Shown here one piece after another: positions 58,827 through 64,000 of a stretch of DNA of 64,000 bases (within the stretch, counting starts at the first letter, position 1; each line of letters begins with the position of its first letter). The stretch is from Gp13-AA77 sp035946575 (lineage in GTDB: Bacteria > Acidobacteriota > Terriglobia > UBA7540), in NCBI GenBank assembly GCA_035946575.1, contig DASYZG010000040.1, forward strand, positions 67,567 to 131,566. The letters run 5' to 3'. The notes beneath the pieces are model-generated. The model saw only the letters and a program-made list of their open reading frames with translations. It was not told the origin of the DNA and ran no database searches. A program made the position numbers and the translations under genes.

Positions 58827-60545
58827 CTAAAGGGCTCCCCGTCTGAATTCCTCTGCGATGTAATCCGCAGCGCGGCACGAGACCGCCATGATGGTCAGCG
58901 TCGGCTCGTAGCACCCCTGCGTTACGAACGACGCACCGTCGGTTACGAAGACGTTCTTCGCGTCGCGGACGCGATTGTACGGGTCGAGAACGCTTTTCTT
59001 CGGATCGGCGCCCATGCGCGCGGTGCCGCATTCGTGAATGTTCTTTCCGAAGATGCTCAGCCCGGTCGCGGGCATCTGCGGATGCTCGAGCTTGAGGGCG
59101 TCGAGGACGTTCATGATGTCCTGGCGCATCGCCTTGGCCTGCGCCTGCTCATTCTCACCGTAGCTCGCGTGAATGCTCAACACCGGAATTCCCCAGGCGT
59201 CCTTCACCTCGGGATCGAGTTCGACGTAGTTGTCGGAGCGAGGCAGGCACTCGCCCTGCGCTTCGAAACTGCAGTAGTACGGCGTCTCATCGCGCACGCG
59301 CCGCCGCCACTCGACGCCGAAACCGGGAAGACCGAACGCCTGTCCGTACAGTTCCTGGCTTGAGCTTCCGTCGAAGCGGTAACCGCGCAGGAAATTCGGA
59401 TTGCGATGCCCGTCGGTGTTGGCGTACTTCGCGATGAGAAATCCGGCCGGATTGCCGATGGGCTCGCGCTGGGAAGATTTCAGCGATGCGATCACGCCGC
59501 CCGCGCCCTCGATGGTGAAGTGGTCCATCAAGTAGTGGCCGAGCACGCCTTCGGAATTCCCGACGCCTTGCGGGAATCGCGAGGTGCGCGAGTTGAGCAG
59601 GATGCGCGTCGATTCGAGCGCGCTCGCCGCCAGCACCACCACCTTCGCCTGAAACTCGCGATGAGCTCTGGTGACGCGATCGACAGCGTGAACGCCGCGC
59701 GCGCGGGCCTGGTCAGAGTCCATCACCACGTGGCTGACCACCACGTCGCTGATCAGCCTGAAGCGTCCGGTGCGCGCTGCCGCCGGCAGCGTGACCGACG
59801 GGCTGTTGAAGTACGACGCGGTATAGCATCCGCGCTGGCATTCGTCGCAGTAGTGGCAGGCCGGCCGCCCGCGATGCGGCACGGTGAGATTGGCCACGCG
59901 GTCCGGCATCACGCGCCAGCCGAACTTTTCCTCGATGACCTTCTTGGCCAGGAGGCTCCCGCACGACAGGTTCATGGGCGGCAGGAATTGGCCGTCGGGC
60001 ATCTGCTCCAGACCCTCGCGCGAGGCACTGACGCCGATGTAGCTCTCCACTTTGTCGTAATAGGGTTCGAGATCCTTGTAACTGAACGGCCAGTCCTCGC
60101 CGTAGCCGTCGCGGCTGGCGGCCTTGAACTCGTAATCGCTGTAGCGGTAGCTCTCGCGCGCCCAGCAGAAGGTCTTGCCGCCAACCTGGCGCCCGCGAAT
60201 CCACATAAAGGGCTTGTCGGCGGGCGTGGTGTACGGATTCTCGTGATCGTTCACGAAGAACTGGTGGCTGTACTCGTCGCAGGCGTAGCAAAGCCGCTGC
60301 ACGGGCTGATTCTCCAGCAGCGCCCGCCGGTTGCCGAAACCGCGGTACTTGAGCTGATAAGGCCACACGTGCTCGGTGAAGTCCTTGGTGGGAACGCGCG
60401 GCGGACCGGCTTCGAGCATCAGGACGCCGAGGCCGCTCTCACACAGCTCCTTGGCCACCCAGCCGCCGCTCGCGCCCGAGCCCACCACGATCGCGTCGTA
60501 GGTCATGCGGTTCGGCATCGGTGATTCATCATATCTTGTCTGCAT
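58827..60545 (-). CDS. GMC-family oxidoreductase (FAD)
   Basis: A 572-residue flavoprotein. The FAD fold starts with YDAIVVGSGASGGWVAKEL (about 16-34) and GVLMLEAGP; a cysteine cluster CHYCDECQRGCY (about 230-241) marks the gluconate-dehydrogenase-like branch. The C-terminal region (NIHECGTARMGADPKKSVLD, NVFVTDGASFVTQGCYEPTLTIMA) supplies the His/Asn active site of GMC enzymes. No signal peptide is visible, consistent with hitch-hiking export on the Tat leader of the subunit-3 partner. Start at 60545, or an ATG 27 nt downstream; no clear ribosome binding site decides this. Confidence 0.9.
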   Translation of the reverse strand: MQTRYDESPMPNRMTYDAIVVGSGASGGWVAKELCESGLGVLMLEAGPPRVPTKDFTEHVWPYQLKYRGFGNRRALLENQPVQRLCYACDEYSHQFFVNDHENPYTTPADKPFMWIRGRQVGGKTFCWARESYRYSDYEFKAASRDGYGEDWPFSYKDLEPYYDKVESYIGVSASREGLEQMPDGQFLPPMNLSCGSLLAKKVIEEKFGWRVMPDRVANLTVPHRGRPACHYCDECQRGCYTASYFNSPSVTLPAAARTGRFRLISDVVVSHVVMDSDQARARGVHAVDRVTRAHREFQAKVVVLAASALESTRILLNSRTSRFPQGVGNSEGVLGHYLMDHFTIEGAGGVIASLKSSQREPIGNPAGFLIAKYANTDGHRNPNFLRGYRFDGSSSQELYGQAFGLPGFGVEWRRRVRDETPYYCSFEAQGECLPRSDNYVELDPEVKDAWGIPVLSIHASYGENEQAQAKAMRQDIMNVLDALKLEHPQMPATGLSIFGKNIHECGTARMGADPKKSVLDPYNRVRDAKNVFVTDGASFVTQGCYEPTLTIMAVSCRAADYIAEEFRRGAL

Positions 60546-61147
60546 CTTGCACAGCCGTAATCGCCATTAAGACCCTCAAAACGAACCGCCAAATGGGTCA
60601 AAATGAGGCCAATTTCGCGCAATTTCAGCCGGCAAGACCCTCAAATTGACGGGGTTTTTGAGCCTAAGTCTCAGGCAATCAGCAAGGTAACGGCTTTCAG
60701 GAGCTAAGCCTAACATCTTCAATAACCTAACGGCTTTCCGCCGGCTCCGCAACAGAATCATGTTGATTCTAAAGGAGTCTTAGGCTTCGTTCGATCAAAA
60801 ACACTTCCCCCGCGGCCTTCTGACGTCCGACAGCCTGTTTTTGGGGCTTTTTGCTGCTGGCAAGCGGCGCGAAAAACTACCCGTCCAGCAGCACGCGATG
60901 CGCGGCTGGAACCGATTTCCATGTCCGTATTAAGACTACTGCAAACGGACAGACAAGTCAAGTCCCATGTTGACCCGGTAGTGTCCGGTTTCATTGTGGT
61001 GCAGGCTTCAAGCCTGCATTCCAAAACGAAAACCGGGCATTGACGCAACCAGCAGGCAGGATGCCTGCACCACAACGAAAACCGGGCGCTACCCTTGACC
61101 CGGCTCAAGACTCCGGGCCGCTCTGCCGATAAAAAAAAGGGAACAAG
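60546..61147. other. 602-nt intergenic region with inverted repeats, no gene
   Basis: This divergent gap holds promoters for the GMC gene and the pilin operon. No convincing gene is seen. A long inverted repeat (gtggtgcaggc at 60997-61007 and gcctgcaccac at 61063-61073) encloses a tgcaggctt/aagcctgca hairpin, and gaaaaccgggc occurs twice directly. TCCGT/ACGGA half-sites flank 60923-60949. Repeated ccctcaaa and ggctttc words lie at 60568-60745. A cyclic-dinucleotide riboswitch was looked for and not found. Confidence 0.5.
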
Positions 61148-61828
61148 TTGCGAATCGACGCCGCCGGACAAAACGACTGCGCACGTCACCCGTGCGTCAA
61201 CAGACCGGATACAGGTCTCACGCTCATTGAAGTGATGATCGTGGTGATGGTGGCGTCGGCGGTAGCGAGCATCGCTTTGCCGTCCGCCGGCAACGCCGTG
61301 AAGTCTTATCGACTGAACGCCGACGTCTCTAACGTTGCCGGGATGCTGAACGTCGCGCGCATGAAGGCCGCCTCCCAATACGCGCCCTACCGGCTGGACG
61401 TCGACACGGCCCAGGGGACTTACGTGATCGAGAGGCTCTGCGGCAATACGCCCGCCTCGGGTCCCAACAGCGATCCGAACTGCGCCGGGACTTACCCGGC
61501 TTACCAGCCACTCTCCAACCCGGCGTATGAGTTGGGAACCCAATACGCTTCAAAAGGCGACAGTTTCTCAAGCTGTCGCCCAAACGGGATATCCGTTTAC
61601 CCGGGCACGGTCACCGCCGATGCCTCCGGCTGTCCCTCCGTGCTGCAAATCTACTTCAACACCCGTGGGGCGCCCGTAGACCAGACCGGAAGCCCGCTGG
61701 GCAATGGCGGGGCGGTTCTTTACGCCACGAACCAGAACGGGATGACCGAGGCAGTTACGGTCTCGCCCGGAGGCCGCGCAGGTACCTGGTTCTGGAACGT
61801 ATCGAGCAGCCAGTGGACCTTAAGGTAA
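61148..61828 (+). CDS. Type IV pseudopilin, FimT/GspH-like
   Basis: A 226-residue minor pilin starting at TTG with an AAGGGA signal. The prepilin peptidase site is TG|LTLIEVMIVVMVA, cleaved after Gly23, with Glu at +5 of the mature protein and a hydrophobic N-terminal helix to about residue 45. The globular part has cysteine pairs (CGNTPASGPNSDPNC; SCRPNG...GC). FimT-like pseudopilins prime pilus assembly at the inner membrane and may bind DNA. It is the first gene of a pilin operon. Confidence 0.85.
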   Translation: MRIDAAGQNDCARHPCVNRPDTGLTLIEVMIVVMVASAVASIALPSAGNAVKSYRLNADVSNVAGMLNVARMKAASQYAPYRLDVDTAQGTYVIERLCGNTPASGPNSDPNCAGTYPAYQPLSNPAYELGTQYASKGDSFSSCRPNGISVYPGTVTADASGCPSVLQIYFNTRGAPVDQTGSPLGNGGAVLYATNQNGMTEAVTVSPGGRAGTWFWNVSSSQWTLR

Positions 61829-61830
61829 CT

Positions 61831-62730
61831 ATGGACTCACGCCGCAGCCCGCGCAATACCGACCCAGCAAAATGCAGGGAGACGTGGCGCCGTTCCCCGT
61901 CCAATCGTCTCTCGCCTCTCGTCTCCCGTCTCTCGCTTTGCTCTCATCGCTCGCCGCTCAGCGCTTGTGTCGCGGAACTGAAGAAGGTGACGCATTGGAG
62001 CGGTGTCATTCTAAGGAGCCGAAGGCGACGGAGAATCCCGGCATTGCCTTCGTTCTTAAATACCGAGATGCTTCGCTTCGCTCAGCATGACAAGCCTACC
62101 GGGCTGTGGCACCACTTTGGATTACGCCGTACTAGTCGCTGCTCTGCCGACGGCGTGACGCTGGTAGAAACCATGATGGCGGTGCTGGTGGCCCTGGTGG
62201 GGGTCTTCGGGCTCGGCACGGTGATTTTCCAGGCCACCGCAACGGGCACCAATCAGGGCCAGGAGGCGACGCGGGCCACGGTTTACGCGCAGGATAAAAT
62301 GGAGAAACTCCTTTCGCTCGGCACGACGCAGGTGGACCCTGTCAGCTCGCCCCAGTTTCCCTGCGCTGAGACCTCACCGCCCCCGCAGTGCAACACAACA
62401 GGCATCAGCGGCGCCGGTTGGGCGACAGGTCTGCTGGCGGGAGGCCAGACCGGGCCTCTCGGTCCGGAGGCCTGCCCCTCCGGCGGCCTCTCAATGGGAT
62501 ATGTGGATTCTCTGGACGCGAACGGGACCCAGCTGCAAGGCAGTTCCTGCGGCAGCATCACGAGCCCGGTGGCCTACGTGCGGATGTGGCAGATCGATGA
62601 TCTGACGCCATTCACGGGCGGACCCGCGAGGAAACAGGTCACGGTGGCGGTCTACGCAATCAACGCGGTCAGCAAGAACGGCGGACAGCCGATTGTGGTG
62701 GTGACCAGCGTGATCTCGAATCCGAACTGA
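61831..62730 (+). CDS. Type IV pilus PilV-like minor pilin with long repeat-derived leader
   Basis: A 299-residue protein from the ATG at 61831 (AAGGT 4 nt upstream). The prepilin motif DG|VTLVETMMAVLVALVG puts the cleavage site after about residue 108, far beyond the usual 6-30. The leader is encoded by dispersed repeats: a ctcgtctcccgtctctcg run and an inverted pair of the cgaaggcgacgg/cttcgcttcgctcag element. An in-frame ATG at 62068 inside the repeat would leave a leader of about 29 residues. The mature protein has Cys pairs and ends VVVTSVISNPN. Confidence 0.75.
   Translation: MDSRRSPRNTDPAKCRETWRRSPSNRLSPLVSRLSLCSHRSPLSACVAELKKVTHWSGVILRSRRRRRIPALPSFLNTEMLRFAQHDKPTGLWHHFGLRRTSRCSADGVTLVETMMAVLVALVGVFGLGTVIFQATATGTNQGQEATRATVYAQDKMEKLLSLGTTQVDPVSSPQFPCAETSPPPQCNTTGISGAGWATGLLAGGQTGPLGPEACPSGGLSMGYVDSLDANGTQLQGSSCGSITSPVAYVRMWQIDDLTPFTGGPARKQVTVAVYAINAVSKNGGQPIVVVTSVISNPN
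62003..62095. repeat. Inverted pair of the tcgctncgctcag element
   Basis: gtcattctaaggagccgaagg (start of the left arm, trimmed here) and atgcttcgcttcgctcagcatgac are degenerate inverted copies of one element, lying in the PilV-like leader. A third copy is in the prophage at about 30607-30630. The arms could form a stem-loop in the mRNA. Confidence 0.55.
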
Positions 62731-63921
62731 GTGAGAGGCAAGATGGCCTGCCTTCGAGAGAATTCGCAACCTGAAACCGGGCGTCCATGGCAGGCAGGGA
62801 ACCCAATTCTGCCGGCTCGACGCCGGCAACCTATCGCCCGTCACCCTTCACCTGGCACCTGTCGCTGCGCTCCCGGCTTTTCTCTCCTCGAAATGCTGGC
62901 GAGCGTCGCCATCATCACCATCCTGATGGGTGCGGTGTTTTCCTTCATGGTTGCCGCTCAGAAGCGATTCCAGGGAAACCAGGTTGTCACGGAATCGAAC
63001 CAGAGCGCGCGGGCGGCGCTCGAAGTGATGTCGCAGGAGATCGGGCAGGCGGGCGCCAATCCAACCTTCGTCAACAACAAGACCTCGAGCACCAAGGTAG
63101 GAGCGAAACCGATAGCACAGTGCATGACGGCCAGCGACATCAATTCGGTGTTTCCGGGCGACTGGCTCTCCGTGGACACGGGTGCCTCCTACGAGCAGGT
63201 CCAGGTGGTCGCCACCAGCAATGGAGCCCTCTCCGGGTTCGCGGCATGTTCCGGCTCGAACCAGATCTCAGCCATTTTCGAGCAGTGCCATAACGACACC
63301 AGCGCTCTCGACGGCTGCCCGGCAACCGGATCTCCGGCGCCGTACCCGATCGCGTCAGCCAAGGCTCCGTACCCGAGCGGGATTCTGCAGGGCACCGGCA
63401 CTTCCGACGACAGGACTTTGATGTTCTTCGGCGACCTCAATGCAACCGGGGGGCTCGACTACGTGGTTTACAGCCTCGAGGCGCCCGCCGGAGCCCAGAC
63501 GGTCACGATCAACGGGAATGCGTTCACCCTCTACACGCTCTATCGCTCCTCGACCCCGGTGACTTTCGCCGCCGGGGCCACGAACAATCCGGCTTCGCCC
63601 ATGGTGCAGAACGTCCTCTACAGTGCGGCGTTGAAGCAGGGGCCCACCGGGCAGCCGCTCTTCTCCTACGTGTCCACCACGGTCGGCGTTGTACCCAACG
63701 TCCAAACCGTGGTCGGAACAGTGACGATCAATCTCTGCGTGGCGGTGAATCCGGCGAGTCTTGAGACCAACACCGTCCAGTACTATGACATGGCAACCCA
63801 GATTCGTCCGCTGAATCTGGCGGGCGCCCTGACAGTCAACCAAACGCAAGGCGGAGGCAAGTACCTGCCTCCCCAGCCGCTGGGCCTGCCGATGAGCAAT
63901 CCCGGCAGCTACTACCCGTGA
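62731..63921 (+). CDS. PilW-like prepilin-type protein
   Basis: A 396-residue minor pilin. The prepilin site is PG|FSLLEMLASVAIITILMG (cleavage after Gly49, Glu at +5), followed by the N-terminal helix to about residue 70 and a helical stretch (QVVTESNQSARAALEVMSQEIGQAG) typical of PilW/GspJ-like proteins. The body has cysteine pairs (CMTASD; CSGSN...CHND...CPATG). The start is GTG at 62731, or ATG four codons later. It follows the PilV-like gene without a gap. Confidence 0.82.
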   Translation: MRGKMACLRENSQPETGRPWQAGNPILPARRRQPIARHPSPGTCRCAPGFSLLEMLASVAIITILMGAVFSFMVAAQKRFQGNQVVTESNQSARAALEVMSQEIGQAGANPTFVNNKTSSTKVGAKPIAQCMTASDINSVFPGDWLSVDTGASYEQVQVVATSNGALSGFAACSGSNQISAIFEQCHNDTSALDGCPATGSPAPYPIASAKAPYPSGILQGTGTSDDRTLMFFGDLNATGGLDYVVYSLEAPAGAQTVTINGNAFTLYTLYRSSTPVTFAAGATNNPASPMVQNVLYSAALKQGPTGQPLFSYVSTTVGVVPNVQTVVGTVTINLCVAVNPASLETNTVQYYDMATQIRPLNLAGALTVNQTQGGGKYLPPQPLGLPMSNPGSYYP

Positions 63922-63935
63922 ACCGGAAGGGGTTA

Positions 63936-64000
63936 ATGAAGATCCAGAACACTGTGACGACCTCTGCTGTGGCGGCGCTCTACGAGCGCCGGTTGCCCCG
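63936..64000 (+). CDS. Start of next pilin-operon gene (PilX-like?), partial
   Basis: An ATG at 63936, 14 nt after the PilW-like stop and preceded by GGAAGGGG, opens a frame that runs off the window (MKIQNTVTTSAVAALYERRL). Its early codons lie in a ggcgctctacgagcgcc repeat copy. By position a PilX-like or other pilus biogenesis gene is expected; the sequence itself does not show it. Confidence 0.35.
   Translation, partial: MKIQNTVTTSAVAALYERRLP

Noticed and set aside
60546..61147. Cyclic-dinucleotide riboswitch before the pilin operon
   Set aside because: The conserved core expected for GEMM-type elements was not found; only repeats and simple hairpins are present.

Overview
The window reads as a GC-rich chromosome of an acidobacterium (Solibacteres/Bryobacterales-like; this is inferred from gene families, since no rRNA is present). 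The pointers are an ADOP-type duplicated permease, a PSCyt1/DUF1549/DUF1553 plus DUF1501 pair, a GMC oxidoreductase with its gluconate-dehydrogenase subunit-3 partner, an exosortase locus and a minor-pilin operon with long leaders.

The left chromosomal arm (1-15,905) holds an ABC-type permease, a GH10 xylanase, a complete RND efflux operon on the minus strand (inner-membrane pump, adaptor, outer-membrane factor), then DUF1501 and DUF1553 genes with a vapBC toxin-antitoxin pair between them.

The centre (15,911-54,464) is a complete-looking 38.5-kb Mu-type transposable prophage. It is bounded by a 5-bp target duplication (ATCCG). Its termini carry matching GGTTCGTGGC sites at the same distance (14-23 nt) from each end, spaced as in phage Mu: two close together on the right, about 80 bp apart on the left. 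The order is: left end with an array of GTGCACAGT sites; leftward repressor operon; divergent switch with nested dyads; rightward Cro/Ner-like gene; small membrane-protein cargo; MuA-like DDE transposase; MuB-like ATPase; a string of overlapping small early genes; a hairpin-rich gap; lysis genes (GH73 muramidase-like enzyme, 3-TM holin, small lipoprotein); gp27-like small terminase, large terminase, portal fused to an F-like minor head protein, gpG-like protein, I-type protease with nested scaffold, decoration protein, major capsid; then a siphovirus-type tail set (tube, frameshifted chaperone, tape measure, tail-tip proteins and a beta-helix spike). No integrase, tail sheath or contractile baseplate gene is seen.

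The right chromosomal arm (54,470-64,000) carries epsI, exosortase and a UDP-sugar dehydrogenase on the minus strand (surface polysaccharide and protein sorting), the subunit-3/GMC oxidoreductase pair, and a rightward pseudopilin operon (FimT-, PilV-, PilW-like and the start of a fourth gene).

The most unusual feature is that several short dispersed repeat families, some also present in the flanking chromosome here, sit at gene junctions inside the prophage. They appear to have been turned into coding sequence: two signal peptides, the linker of the portal-F fusion and a zinc-ribbon read-through. Four virion-region proteins carry Sec-type signal peptides, three of them in a block inside the head module. 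All functions are inferred from sequence motifs read by eye; no database search was run.
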